Source of the DNA: Trichoplax adhaerens
Lineage: Eukaryota > Placozoa > Uniplacotomia > Trichoplacea > Trichoplacidae
Assembly (NCBI RefSeq): GCF_000150275.1
Contig: NW_002060949.1
Location: forward strand, 1,361,836-1,425,835
Direction: 5' to 3'
DNA length: 64,000 bases
Shown: positions 50,761 to 63,940 of the stretch, piece by piece
Position numbering within the stretch: position 1 is the first letter of the stretch
Layout of the letters: each line of letters opens with the position of its first letter
Notes under the pieces: generated by a model
Told to the model about the DNA's origin: nothing
Databases searched by the model: none
The model's input: only the letters and a program-made list of their open reading frames with translations
Made by a program: the position numbers and the translations under genes

Positions 50761-53700
50761 CTTTCTTTTCTACGTGTATGTAATCCATTGACAATATATG
50801 CTAGATACTAAGAATTTAGTTAAATCAAAGAGCAATATAGGTTGATTTCTAACTCAGTATCATTCCATTCTTATAAGGCAACCAGAAAAATTTTTATGAA
50901 CATTTTATGACTTAATGAAAGTAGCTTTACTTTATTGGAAAAAATCATGAAACTCTTTAAGATTCCTAGAGGACAGAAGCAGATATCCCTCGAATTGAAT
51001 GAGGGCACTCGCCTATACAATACTGTTAAGATATCTATAAATGAATAAATAGCTTAGATTAATGAAAATGAAACATATATAATGCGATATTTGCCTGTGT
51101 TATTTCTCCGGCCATAGAAATGATAATAATTGTCAATCGTTACTAGTTACTTGACAATCTTACTTTAAATTATGGGTAAAAGTTGTAAGAAAGGCAGATT
51201 TAATTAATCCTGGTGTAGCCATTTTTTCTTGTTATTTACACCATGATTGAATATAACATCTGTCGTTAAATGGACTGTTTATTCAAATATTTGAATAAGG
51301 GCTTACTACTATGGAAGACTGATAATTTAGTAACCGATAGTAAAATATTATATATAGACTGTATTCTATTGTAAAATTATAAATTACTTTATCTTGTGAG
51401 ATTGGATAATTGAATTTTTAATGGCTCAAGTAGACGGCTCAAGTAGACGAATACTTAATTGAAGTGGTTACAGCTACTTTGGAAACTTTCTATACAGATT
51501 ATATTTAACTCTAAAAATGATGAAACATCCCATACTTTATAACATTAACTGTACATAATATCAATGTCTTATACGAATTATCTGGATACCTGGCAAAGTT
51601 AATCATTATCTCTATTCATGTTGTCTTCTTTATAATAATAATATTTAATCATCGACGTGTAATATACGCCAATTTTCTATGTAACTTAGTCCTTTGAAAT
51701 GGCTTACTACCTTCAGTGCTATATCTTTTTCTATTAAAATGCAGAGTTTTTTACTGCAAGATCCATAACTAGAAAATATTCTTGACACGGTTCATAGACA
51801 TACTTTATTTCATTTTATATTGTAATCTAAAGAAAAGAAAATCAATCCTATACTATATTCGATATTTTGTACAGCATTAGACTATTAGTATAAAAGAAAA
51901 TCAATCCCATATTGTATTTGTTATTTTGTATATCGATAGACTATTAGATTGCAATTTTAAAATTTCAGTTACTTCTAAACAGGACTAAAGATAAAAATGG
52001 GGTCATAAAACATAATTGGACTAATTTATTCCATTTTCTCTTCCTCTATCTTAGAATTTTAAAAAATGTTGAAAAACAACTTATAATAGAGGATATTATA
52101 CTATAATGCTACTTTAGCCAACTTAATTTGTTAACTAACTCGCTAGTTCTATCTTGTTCTATAATGCCTAAACCGATAGAATATTGAAGTAGAAAAATCT
52201 ATAAATACCGTGATTACGAAATAGTCTACTGCATAGACAAACTGATTGATAGTGAAAAAATACTATAACTATTGTGGAGAATTTACTGTATTTAGAGTAT
52301 ATTAATGAAAGACAACAATAAAGAGTATCAATATAAATAATAAATTATTTATCATATTTTGACTACTTTGGTATAGAACTCTTCCTAGTCTTTAAATTTA
52401 TTAACATAAACAATTTAAAAATGAAGTTAGGGAAGGAAAAAATCTCTTAAATTATTTTAAAAAATCATTTAACGTCGTAGCCTATCATCTGTAAGCAAGA
52501 GATATTTTAGATTCAGTTTTAGTGCCACTCTATTTCTCTAATTGAGAAGGATATCAATAAGATCATCATTTGTTATTGTGTAAACAATTTATCTTCCTGC
52601 TTAAGTTTCCATTTACAAAAAGAAAATAAAAAACAACTTTTCCCTGTTAACTTTGTTCAAATTTCTGTCTTACTGTAAACTATAATAATATGGTGAGGAT
52701 TTCATTTTCAATCGTGATTGACATCCGTTAAAAAGCAAAAGTTGATGTTCATGTTTCTATATGATATTTTCTTCATGAATAATCCCATTTTTTGGCATAG
52801 TATATGACAATAGCTTCTGGAAGAGGTTGCACCTGTTATTCTCTTTCTATAGTTTAATTGAGATAATAATGTGACCAGATTAAATCAAGCCTAACCATTG
52901 AATAATTTTAATAATACACTTCTTGACGTTTTGTTTATTTGCTACATCAGATCAATATTGATTTAAATTATCAGCGACGAATCTAAATTGGCTATTTTAT
53001 TCCACCTGAGAAATTAACAATTTATAAATAAAAATTCAATCGTTTCCCATTTTTGATTGAATTAGTTAGACAATTTTATCGACATTGAATTGTGCTTACA
53101 ATATCTTTCAATTCTTATTGCGTAGACTATATAATGATAAAGTTGTCAAGGTAATCATCAGTTTAGACAGATTCAATTCAGTTGTCAAGTTATTCTTGGA
53201 AGATTGATGATAATAACATCATCAAATTCATCCATTTAGATACGATATTCAAAGTTAAGATTTGATTTCAACCATTCCATTGGCTACTATACCTTCATTA
53301 ATTTATAAATAGGGCACCATTGCATTTATTTCTTTCAAATTTTTTCATCATAAAGATTGATACCTTGGTAGAAGAAAACTTCATAAAAATTATTAATGTA
53401 AACAAATTAATATTTACACCTTTGTTGGAGGAAAGAAGCTAATATTGGTTAAAAGTCTCCTTTACTACTTGTAGGTAAATACTGTACACGGTATACCTCT
53501 AACAATTTTATTTTAGTAGAATTCTATTACGAGTAATTCAGTTATTGCCTCAAAAAAACACCAGCGTAGAGAGAACGAAAATTCCTCCTAATAAAAATTT
53601 ATTTACTACTGAATTCATCTATTAAGAAGAAAAGAATCACATTTTCCTAATCAGTTATAGCCCGTCGATATTTTACTTTACAAATCAGCTTCTGCGACTA

Positions 53701-53868
53701 CAATCTATTCTAACTCTATACTATAGCTGGATAATTGGCGCTATATTGAACGAAGAATTAAAAGATCTTAGATTGCAAGTATATTCGAGTGAAATAAAGA
53801 AACGCCTTACATCTTGAATTATATTATAGATAAAATTATAAGTTGGGTAAGATCAGTTACAGTTAGCT
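50761..53868. other. non-coding, small local duplication
   Basis: No gene is accepted. A direct duplication of about 65 bases, built on aaagaaaatcaatcc and agactattag, lies at about 51831-51955. A coding-like open stretch ending in TGA at 53818 is listed among the findings. AT content is very high. Confidence 0.5.
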
Positions 53869-54216
53869 ATGACTTTGCCAAGCTTAATTGATACACAACG
53901 CAATTATCATGGGTTAAATAGTCGACCGACAGGCAAAATCTATGACGGTATAAAAAAAAATCATAAACGACAGCAACGATACGAGGAGATTTCTGTCAAC
54001 GAAATTTCGCAATCAACTACCACCAAGTTGCCACCATTACAAGATCGGGTTTTAAAAGAATCAGAAAAAACCCTTAGTCTACCAGACATTAATTTTAAAG
54101 TTAAAAATGAAACATTTCATATCAGTACTGCTGCTTATGTCTGGCTAATGAGGAAAGGTACACAAACATTCGATCGTGCAAGTTCCAATAACAAGGGCAG
54201 GCATCTATCAAGTTAG
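53869..54216 (+). CDS. small orphan ORF, 115 aa, basic
   Basis: I do not recognise this protein. It is an intact single-exon frame starting MTLPSLIDTQRNYHGL and ending RHLSS. It is hydrophilic and basic, without a signal peptide or membrane segment. There is a Lys/Arg-rich patch (GIKKNHKRQQRYEE) near residues 27-40 and a Pro/Leu motif (KLPPLQDRVLKESEKT) near 53-68. Amino-acid use is balanced and unlike the T-rich chance frames nearby, which favours a real gene. A possible acceptor (gttacag) lies 8 bases upstream of the ATG, so a 5' UTR exon is possible. It could also be one exon of a larger gene. It is convergent with PRIM2, 0.54 kb away. Confidence 0.55.
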   Translation: MTLPSLIDTQRNYHGLNSRPTGKIYDGIKKNHKRQQRYEEISVNEISQSTTTKLPPLQDRVLKESEKTLSLPDINFKVKNETFHISTAAYVWLMRKGTQTFDRASSNNKGRHLSS

Positions 54217-54759
54217 CATGCAATCGAATAAATGATGTCAAGTGTAGAATGGAAAGATTTCAGATGGCTTTGTAAGACCTACCGCTGTCAAGATATTGGA
54301 ACTCAATACATAATATATCCTAATAATATTCAAGATGGATAAGGAAGTAAAAGTGATATTTATTATAATTAAAAGTGCCAACTACTGTACATCAATATTT
54401 AGAATTGTCTCATACGTACGTAAAAACCGAAATTTTTTTATACAGTATTATATATTAACAAGTACAGTATATTGCGGCGAAAGCTTTAACATGGCTTCAT
54501 ACAGCGCACTAAAATGACAATATTAAATGTACAGTCTATTTTAGTAGCACATTGCTGATCCTAGATTATATGCTATTCCACTTTAATATTTTATCGACAT
54601 TAATACATTAATTAATACTTAACTTAAATTGCAACATTTCGTTAATAATTATGTTTTTGGTATAACTATATCTAATGTGACTATCCTACAAGTTAGAATA
54701 ATAAAATCACATGTAAATTAGAACAAAGTATTCAGATTTAGGAGCACTTAATAGTCTAA
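54217..54759. other. convergent intergenic region
   Basis: This is the space between the orphan ORF and the PRIM2 stop codon. A 60-codon open frame at 54335-54517 has no support. Nothing else is seen. Confidence 0.6.
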
Positions 54760-57700
54760 TTATTCAGTAATTTCACCCAATGAATTAGATAGGAATTCAT
54801 CGATTTCATCATCAAGGGAATCGGCAGTTTTCGATAATATATCTTCATCTTTCGTAACTGTTCAAAGATGATTTATTGTAATATTACATACCATAAACGA
54901 TCAATATTAAAACAGTTAATTTTTTAATTATTATAGCATTCCATCGAATTTAATAAAATAAAGAATAGTATTTTATATTATCAACCTGATTTGGTTTCAG
55001 TTTCCGACGTGTTTGTAGTCGTATTTATGCGCCTAGCTGCAAAGCGGGTGTTTGGCCGATTTGCTCCTTGTACACGTTGACTTTCTTCAAAATATTCATT
55101 AGGATGATTAATAGAAAATCCAGCGTCCGAAACCTAAGACAATATTAGAATAGTTACATAAATATGGCAATTAGTTGAAAGAAATAATCAATGTTGTTGA
55201 AAATAATAAAGAGACTACTTCGTATTTACATCGTTATACAACACTTACATTATGGACTAATTCGTAGTATCGAACACAGGCTAATTGGTAATGAGAACCT
55301 TTAGCTAATTCGGTTATCTAAAATAAGGCGATAAACGTTGTAAATTAACTTCAACATAAATCTAACTATACTAATACTTGCTCAATATAATTATGAATAG
55401 TATTCTAACCTCTTTCGCACCCTCACTAGATAAACCATTCGACAGTAAACGTTGTCTTAATAAATCCGGATCGGTATGCCTAAAGGGGCAACCTAAACAT
55501 TACAGATAATAGTGGTAGTTGAAAAATAGATGACGCCAGAATTTCATGGGAGATGTCATACACCTTCGGTTTATTACAGTTCATTTATAACGGTTACGCT
55601 ATACGTAATGTAGTCCTACAATATAATTTAAATTTCTACTACTAGATACATGCTTCTAGGGAGGGAATATCAAGATACGCGAAGCAAATAGCATAAGAAC
55701 AAGAAGTAGTATTCAGGCATAGCGTATCAAGAAATCAAGGTTTTCAGCTTACCATGATAATCGCGAGGTCCAGGAGGATTGGACATAATTATCTTCATAC
55801 AGCTAGGTTATAACGAGATTTATATTGATTTTTATTCAAATGGATATAAGAAGTGTAGTCGATTACCAATTTACCATAAGGCGATAAAATTTGAAAGGAT
55901 CAATATTTTAATATTAATGTAGTTGTTACATTGCGTATTTACCTGTATGGGGTATAGTTTGTACGTTTTCCTTCTTTACCATAATTGTGTCGTATATTAT
56001 ATGCATATTGTTTGTCAAACTGTAATATTACAGCACGTGTTAATGAAAACAATTCCATTTTGTACCAGTAATGTGAATATAATATTAAATTTATTTATAG
56101 TGTCATAAAGAATTAGCAAACCTTGTCAGCATCTATATTTGGGCCTTTTGTAAACTCCTCTCGCCAAAATCGTAATGCTTCTTCCAGTGATAAACCGATA
56201 CCCTACATAATTGTAAATATTCCAAAATATATTATATTCATTTCTAGAGTACATAAATATTCAGAATATACCTACTTTTAAAAATAGGCCATACTGCATC
56301 CTGCCACCATGAGTTAAATGGTGATTTTCTCGGAGTGATTCATGTAGTTGTTTCATGCATAAAGGAAAAGACTTTGCAGATAGCTGTTTAAAAATAGAGC
56401 ACAAAGTGGCCAACAGATGAAAATCATGAGTAAACGAAAAATGTTTTTAAATAGTTAAAGGAATGTAATCCGACTTCCTAAGTCGAATTATTAGCTCCGT
56501 AAACTTACTCCGTCAATATCTCCAGCCACTACTTGTCCACTTAGAGAAGGTTGTGCACTATAATCTTTACCTATATATTGACGACTATTGAGTCGATAGA
56601 AAGATGGTTAATCTTTTACGAAATAGTTACTCGTGGTTAAAGTTTTAAAATCTACTATTTAGTTTAAATCAACAGGAAGGAATTTGAAAGATAAAGATTT
56701 ACCTCAAATTGCTTAACTTTGGTAGTATTCTATCATCTTCTTCAAGGAATGGCAGAGCTTTAGAGGCCATCTAAGGGCGAAAGGTGTAATTTAATATAAC
56801 AAAGCTAAGTTACTTTATAAACTGTAATCCTTATTAATACTTACTGCTAAGGCGTGGGATAAATTAGCACGAAAAACGCTAATAACAATTGTGACTAGGT
56901 CGTCTCGAGGAACGTATGCTTGCCCCTGTAAAGATTTAATTTTGTATAAGCGGGCATTCACATACGTTATTTAGGATATGCTGTACAAGAGCAGAGAACA
57001 GTAAATGGATACCCACATTCTTTAAATAAATTTTTCTTAGCTTCACGAGGTCTAAAGCTTCGGTAAAAGGCACCTGATATAGTGCAATAGTAAGTTATTT
57101 AAGAGCAAATTAAGGTTTAAAAAACTTTAGATTGTTACAGATCACAAACTGTGACTGCAAACAAAATTAATATAAAGTTGTAATTTAAAAAATCGATTCT
57201 AAAATTTTATTTTATCTAGTGTTAACATGACGAGACTGTAGGAATCTTAAATAATCCATATGTTTTGTCTCATATCATATATTGCGTATCTACCTTATAA
57301 TAATCTTTGCTTTCTACAGCTGCTCCATTCTGCATTGGATTACTGTGGATTAATTCTGTCCTAATGGACATTTTTTCATTTTCTGGAATCTGCAATAAGG
57401 CCGGTTAAGTCTTGTGAACATGATACATTTGTGCAATTAGCAATTGCTACAACTAATTAGGTATAACGATATTTAGATAAATCTGTTAATTTAGAATCAA
57501 TGTACCAGATAAACAGACTTTACGGTGAAATAAATAAGCTACTGTAGCGAACGATCAATAGGTGGCATGGCATCACACTATAACTACGCGTAATATAGTG
57601 TAGTATTTTAAAGGTGAGAACAATATACTTAAATCATTAATAATTAAAATAGTGTATAAAATTTGAATTATTAATATTTGCTGCTAAAAGTTATTAGTAA

Positions 57701-59865
57701 ACAAACTATTACCGGTGTATATTCCAGATTGTTGGCTTTCAAAAAACTGTCGATCCCACCAGCACTTTCTTGATTGAATCGATATCTAAAACGTATCGTA
57801 TATCTAATTTAACTGATAGCTTAAATGGAAGCGATATTTCATTGCTAATCTAATATTATTATACTGTATTCAGAGGTACTGACTTGAATAATTCCATTTC
57901 ATGCATTAAGAACCAACGACGCAAATTCTCTCTATTAAACAGCAATGAAAGCTTTTAAAACCTTGTCAATTTTGTTGTAACGACACTAAGATAGATCCTT
58001 TCGCACGCCCAGATATATACAGTAGGATAATTTAGATAATAGTGGTCAGCAGTATTGTAGATAGTAAAATATGTATCTAAATATTCTAGTATTCCATAGG
58101 AATATACTCCAGTTAACACTATGTAATCAATATCGACACCGAATATATTCTGTTTACAACTATCACTATCTTAATTATAATATAAAGTACATAGTGTAGA
58201 CAATGTATGAGAGTAAATCATTTCTTGCAGGAAGTTTGACTGTCTGAAGTTAGAGTTGGTAGCAGAAATATAGATAAGTAATTTCTATGGTCTTAACGTT
58301 TTACTAGGTGTAGATCGTGATCGGCAAAGCTTTCTATTTTGTGATATCAGCTCATTATTTCAACTAGCGAGAATATACAGTACTATCTCCATAACTCACT
58401 GTGTAATACTGCCATACTATCAGGAAAGAAATAACATTCAAATGATTGGAAAATATAGTCATATTTACGTTTGAATATTTATATATATCATATACTGTAT
58501 TCTACTAACTGATGGGAGTTAAAAAGGTATTGATATAAACATTGCATTGTACATAAATTACTTGAAATTAAAGAAAACACTTACGATCTGCAATACGCGA
58601 GTCTGAGAATAAAATGAGAAATATGATCCTTTCTGATTTCCTGATTAATGACGTCCGCATTATCTAGCTCCTAATTTTAAATTAAAGGAAAGAGATGAGT
58701 TTTATTCTTGTCAAGTCCGGCAACAATCCTGTCTTGTTTATTAAATAATATAAATACTGTTTCGTATTGCAGTCGTAAAACTTAGGTTATTTAATAGATG
58801 ATATATAGATAGGCATGGACTATATTCTCTACCGGGTATGATAAGATGAGAAGGTAACATGATAAAAGATACGCTTACTGCTGTACTGTACAGTATATAG
58901 TTACTGGGCGTATACATATAAGTTGGTATCAAGGTTAAACCGAAATATTATCTATTCATAGTATCGCCAAGAGTGCAAAATAACGTACTATACTACGACT
59001 ACTTTAGCATCAGTCATAGATAGAAAAGTATCGATTATACATAAATTAACGTTTAAGAGCGTAGCTTACATCATCATTTGTAAAGGTTTACAAATGTACT
59101 TTTGGTTTAAGTTACAACTTTAACTTTTTAGGTTCAGACTGACCTGTCGAGCGACGTTAGGTAGAAAAGCTTTGTATAATTTCGTCATTTCTCGTTCATA
59201 TTCAGGTGAATTCTTTTGATAACGAAGGAGAGCATTTTCTATTCCTTTCAGTACTTTAAAATTGAAACAGGTATTCATAGATTAAAGGACTCAATAGCAG
59301 TCGAAAGTATTTATTTCAGAACAGATTATTTAGCATTGATGATATCAACATCAATGTACAATTTTCTTCTAAATCCAACATTTGCTAGAGCAGAGTTTGA
59401 TTATACTGTAGTCTTGACAGTGTGAAGGATAAATCATTCCATCTGGGATAGTCTTAATTGCATATTAAGCTGATCACTATGCTATTACAGCTTTTGAAGA
59501 GTTATTGCTATCCAATCCTTCAAATGACTACTAACGTATGCTACTTTTAGGAAATAAATGAGTTTCAATATTCTATTTAGGATCGTAGAGGCCAATCTTA
59601 GCATCCTGCTAATTTAATGTCATGGATGCAATTTGGCGGGAAAATTTGATCTGGAGGCGGTGATACCGACAACTGCAGTACTGCTTATTTTGCGCTATGT
59701 AACTTTAATGTTACCTTTCAATCGATCGATAGCAAATCTTTCGAAATCTTCTAGCGAGATATTGTCAATCGGCGGCTTAGAATAGAACTGTAAAGTATGA
59801 GTTGCTCTTATTTTAGTCTTGTGGAGACGATGATTTCTTCGATCGGTGTTGCTTGAAAACTGCAT
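54760..59865 (-). CDS. PRIM2: DNA primase large subunit (PRIM2)
   Basis: PRIM2 is the regulatory subunit of primase in the DNA polymerase alpha complex, which makes RNA primers in the nucleus. The 18 exons (minus strand) run 59865-59715, 59253-59144, 58670-58585, 57931-57884, 57785-57713, 57389-57294, 57073-57017, 56925-56845, 56770-56703, 56584-56509, 56383-56276, 56202-56122, 56019-55943, 55802-55753, 55492-55410, 55317-55249, 55133-54986 and 54857-54760, all in phase. They give 519 aa (human 509). The start [11 protein letters not shown] leads into LQFYSKPP and the [20 protein letters not shown] core. The iron-sulfur cysteines are all present: about Cys291 (PLCMKQLHE), Cys372 (YSCMKII), Cys389 (YHGCPFRH) and Cys429 (QLACVRYYE). 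Conserved [19 protein letters not shown] and [16 protein letters not shown] are also clear, and the C-terminus is acidic. One exon is only 48 bases. Confidence 0.97.
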
Positions 59866-59940
59866 GATCTGCCATCCACCATCAAATCTTCATCTAATGA
59901 CAGCACAGTCAATATGCTTCCAGTCTCCGGTGGTCTGTTG

Positions 59941-59963
59941 TACTGTACTGTACTGTACTGTAC
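59941..59963. repeat. TACTG microsatellite
   Basis: Four and a half tandem copies of tactg lie 75 bases upstream of the PRIM2 start codon, followed within 60 bases by more agtactgta/tccagtac words. Confidence 0.9.
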
Positions 59964-62565
59964 CGCCAGATACACTCTAAACACAGTACTGTAATATAGT
60001 CCAGTACAGTCCAGTACTACAGTGCAATGACTGAGAAAGTACTGTACACTACACCAGTGTTTTGCAAGCTTTCCTTATTATTCACTCCGAAATCCAAAAC
60101 TCCAATTTTTTAATTTTTTAACATCCCATTCAATCCGAATCCAGAGACATGATTTTTTAAAATCGGACTCCAATCGGTATAGTCCTGTACATTGCATATT
60201 GGCTGAGCTTTGGCTCAAGTAGGATTCATACGGGTGACAATAGAATGCAGTACATTGATACTACCGTAGAGTCTTAACTAAAAATGATGTCACGATACGA
60301 TCGCGTCCTATTATAGGCAGCTAATGGTGACATCATTTCTGCTCGCAATTTCTTTTAGTAAGACTAACAAACAGTACATAGAAATTTAGCTAGGTACACG
60401 TACAGTCGGCTAGCTCGTACTGTACAGCCATAGTGACGGCGCTTACAGTATACTGTATCATACTTTATGCAGTTTAGCATCGAGCAAAAACCGTGTCACC
60501 AATATCAGCCTAACGTACCTGTGTTTTTACTGTCTATGCTCAAGCGAGCTAATAAGTACCCTAATTAAAAGGTCTCAATTTATATTCCAGTCACAACAAA
60601 TTTTACTAATGGAGCCCTCATATCAATTTTTATTCAGAATAGTATAGTAAAAGTGTACTTCCATAGTACAATACAGTATATATTAATGGATAGCTGTACA
60701 TCACGTACGTATGCTTATGTAATATTGACATTATATTGTCGAACCACTACCGTAAATTGACCGCATTTGAGCTATTTTATTGATGGACTACTTGCAGCAT
60801 GCAACTATAGACTGAGAGTAGAGCGTCATTGTATAGCAATAGCTGTATGACAAAATGTAAACTAGTCATCGCATTTACGGTAAACGAGTAAAACTTATAT
60901 CGTATTTCCGTTCATATATCTACAATTTTAGTCCTTCAATAAATACAGTATAAATAATGAACAATTCAGACCCTATAATCTATTTTATAACAGTATACAG
61001 TACAGTATATCATAGCATCATATGACTTTATCATGATGTAAGAAATAAGAACCTTAAGATTGAAACCACATCTAAAACATTAATGAATCACCCTAGCAGT
61101 TATTCTGATCAAAACGTTCAAATAATAGTAGAATTATTTCCTTTTTTTATTTTAGAAGTCAATCACAGTGTAATCATTGGTTACTATTTATTATAAGGAT
61201 CAAACATCATCTGTAAATACCGGAAATCCCAGAATGTCATCGTAGCTTCCCGTAATGCGTAAATCATAATTCTAATTAAATATATTACATATACAGTATA
61301 CGCGTACGTGTATGTGATATATACGAATATATCTTGATAAGTTAAAAATACATCAATACATGCACCTGAAATTATTATATTATTAATTAAAATCTCGCGA
61401 ATAATTTGCTGTCGTATATGATACGTATACGTGTAAAATTGCCCTAAGCTAAACCATTCATAACTTATTATATAACGATATTAGATTTAAATTATTCATT
61501 ACGTAAAATGTTGGCTACACAAAACTATGAAAATTGATTTATAAGCAACTCTTGTAATGAATAGACTAAGTTACTTTACATGATTTCATAATCAATTCTA
61601 TAATTGTAAAGGTTTGCTATTAATGACAAACCGCTGTAATAAAGTCTTGCATACGATTATGTTACTTTAACAGCAATTAATCAGGGGTAATGTTGATATT
61701 GCGATTTTTATAGTATTAGTAAGTAGTACAATTGACAAACTGTATCGTTCACAGGCTATTTATGTCCATTTAGAGTTTGTATAAGTTAGAATTGGTGACG
61801 TCAAGTAGACAAAATCTTACCACCGACCAAATCATTATGTATTGCAACGTATTATGGTAATAACACGATTAAAGTATTTGTAAATTGTTAAGATGGAATA
61901 TAACAGCAAAACAAGACAGTAATATACACAATTAAAAGCCTTAAATTCTTTCCAATATTACGAATAATACCAATTTCATTACGCTTATAAGGCTAAATCG
62001 TTCTAATTCAATAATATATTAGGTTTTAATCCAAGTGTCAGAAATACTTCACGTATTAAGCTGATACAAAATTCAAATTGTGGAATACATCGCAGAGATG
62101 TAAGACAAATATTTCTCTTACTATTCCGTAACATGACCTCGTACTATACGTAGTTTTGAGTAAATTCGTTGGAAAAAGTTCTTGATCTGTTCAAAGTTTA
62201 CATTGCACGCTTACTTTGAGATATGATAATAATGCAGCAATTTGATAATAACATGAAAGTGATATTATCTTCATTTGCAATATATACTTTACTATACAGT
62301 AACTAATTATATTATTATACTATGGAATCCTGTAATTTTCTTCCGTTGATTATACAAGTATTTTTTTGATGAATTAGATTTGATTGGTATAATATAGACA
62401 TTGAGTTATTTTCTCTCTGATTCACTGCATATATATTTTTGCGGTAACATTAGATGCGTGGTATCCATTAATTGACCATTCACGACCTTTACTCAAGCAT
62501 GGGGTAGTTTATAATACATTTATATTTTATGATAAATATATATATATATAAAAGACGTAGAGTAC
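59964..62565. other. 2.6 kb between PRIM2 and ASXL, mostly non-coding
   Basis: This is the upstream flank of PRIM2 and downstream flank of ASXL (both minus strand). It is AT-rich with many tactgta/tacagta words and a short (ta)n run at about 62536-62551. One candidate exon at 61184-61271 is listed separately. Nothing else is recognised. Confidence 0.5.
61184..61271 (-). other. candidate terminal coding exon (28 codons)
   Basis: On the minus strand, an attag acceptor is followed by a phase-2 frame encoding Ile-Met-Ile-Tyr-Ala-Leu-Arg-Glu-Ala-Thr-Met-Thr-Phe-Trp-Asp-Phe-Arg and then YLQMMFDPYNK, ending in TAG at 61184-61186. It is richer in G+C and more balanced than its surroundings. I do not recognise it and found no upstream partner exon with the matching phase between here and ASXL. 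It could be a decayed exon or chance. Confidence 0.25.
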
Positions 62566-63940
62566 TCATTGGCCTGCACAAATTAAACACTGCCCTCCAG
62601 TATTACTAGTGCAAGGAAAGTGGCTATACGCACCACAAGTAATACAAGCTGTCATGCCTTTTAATTCACATTTACAGGTTTTAGGAATATTATAAGTGCG
62701 ACGAATATGGATGTCGTTAGTAGGAGGCAGATTACTCGCTGCTACACTACTATTTGTAACTTCTTCTTCAGGTAATGGGGTTGTTGTTAGAAATTCTTCC
62801 TTAGAATTATTTACATCATCCGGTTTTAAGTCGGATTTTTTCTTATCTGCTTGCTTCTTTTTACCTTTTCCCTTAAAATCAGCTAATTCCTTAGATTGCC
62901 TTGTACGCTTAGGCGATTGTTTCTTTTTCTCTTGATTTTTGGATATACTAGTATTATCAATATTTTTGTTCTTTCTTTTCTTTGATATGGCGCCTTTAGT
63001 AGTGGTAGTGGCAGAATTATCAGTAGTATCCATCTTATCCTTAAGTAATGGATCTGTAAGGCAAGGGGTTGTTAAAGGATTTTGATTGCAGTCTTTATCA
63101 TATTCTTTCTTTAGGCTATATACAACACCAACCATAATTGAAAGGTCAATGTATTTTTCAAGAAAGTAGAATTTTCAAAGTTTTATAATCGAGCTAATTA
63201 CCTATCGCCCCAAGACATCTCGAAATTTTCCTTCTGTAGTTCATACAGTGATAGAAATTGTTGTTACTAACTTACAAGTACATTAAAACAGTGCTAAAGT
63301 ATATACCATATATAATATATATATGTCATTAGGGCATCAATTTCGCATTTTGTTATTAAAATTAAGAGTAGTTATTACAATATAATCAATTGATAAATTA
63401 ACTAACCTTCCAAGGATCAAGTTTAGCCATTTTTTTCGCCTGCTGTTTGACTTTTGCTTTTGTTTTAGGCGTAAATTCACCTAGAATCAGTTGAAGATGA
63501 CAGTAGCAAAAACATAAATAAAATTTTATATTATCAAAATGTTAATTACAAAGTTTCTAACGTGAAGTATTAGTACGATAATAAAAAAGATAAATTGTTA
63601 TTTCTAAAACATTTTCGTTGCCATGATAGTGATTAACACTTTCGTCCCTACCTTCAGATAGTTTTAGTCTCCATTCTAAACAAGCACTATTAAAGAATTC
63701 ATTGGATAAACAAGATGACGATAACCTAAATTAATGATTCCAGTATTAGTTACTTATATTAATTGATCGGTTAAATCAGTTCCTATTATTTTAGATTAGT
63801 AAGCAGGTAGGCTCTTGCGGATCTGCCAACCTTAATTGATTGTTCTGAGTTACTTCACGGTCAACCTCGGGTAGCAATTTTAAAAGTTGATATTGATGGG
63901 TTAATGGTAATTTTTCAAACGTGGCTTCGCTAATTATGCC
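62566..63940 (-). CDS. ASXL: ASXL-type Polycomb deubiquitinase cofactor, C-terminal part
   Basis: ASXL/Asx proteins activate the BAP1/Calypso H2A deubiquitinase (PR-DUB) in chromatin through their DEUBAD (ASXH) domain. Exons visible on the minus strand are 63940-63831, 63725-63652, 63480-63407, 63233-63202 and 63115-62566, all in phase, encoding 279 residues. The rest of the gene lies past the right edge. DEUBAD segments read LPLTHQYQLLKLLPEVDREV, LRLSSSCLSNEFFNSACLEW, KLSEGEFTPKTKAKVKQQ and LDPWK. The last exon is Lys/Ser-rich with nuclear-localisation-like patches (ISKKRKNKN, KGKGKKKQADKKK). It ends in the C-terminal PHD finger (CKCELKGM, CITCGAYSHFPC, CLICAGQ-stop) that is characteristic of ASXL. 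The DEUBAD and PHD are only about 200 residues apart here, against many hundreds in human ASXL1. Confidence 0.93.

Noticed and set aside
53520-53625. Open stretch of about 35 codons on the + strand
   Set aside because: No start codon, no recognised motif and a stop at both ends. This length is common by chance here.
62696-62935. 79-codon open frame on the + strand over ASXL
   Set aside because: It is the antisense shadow of the Lys-rich ASXL last exon.
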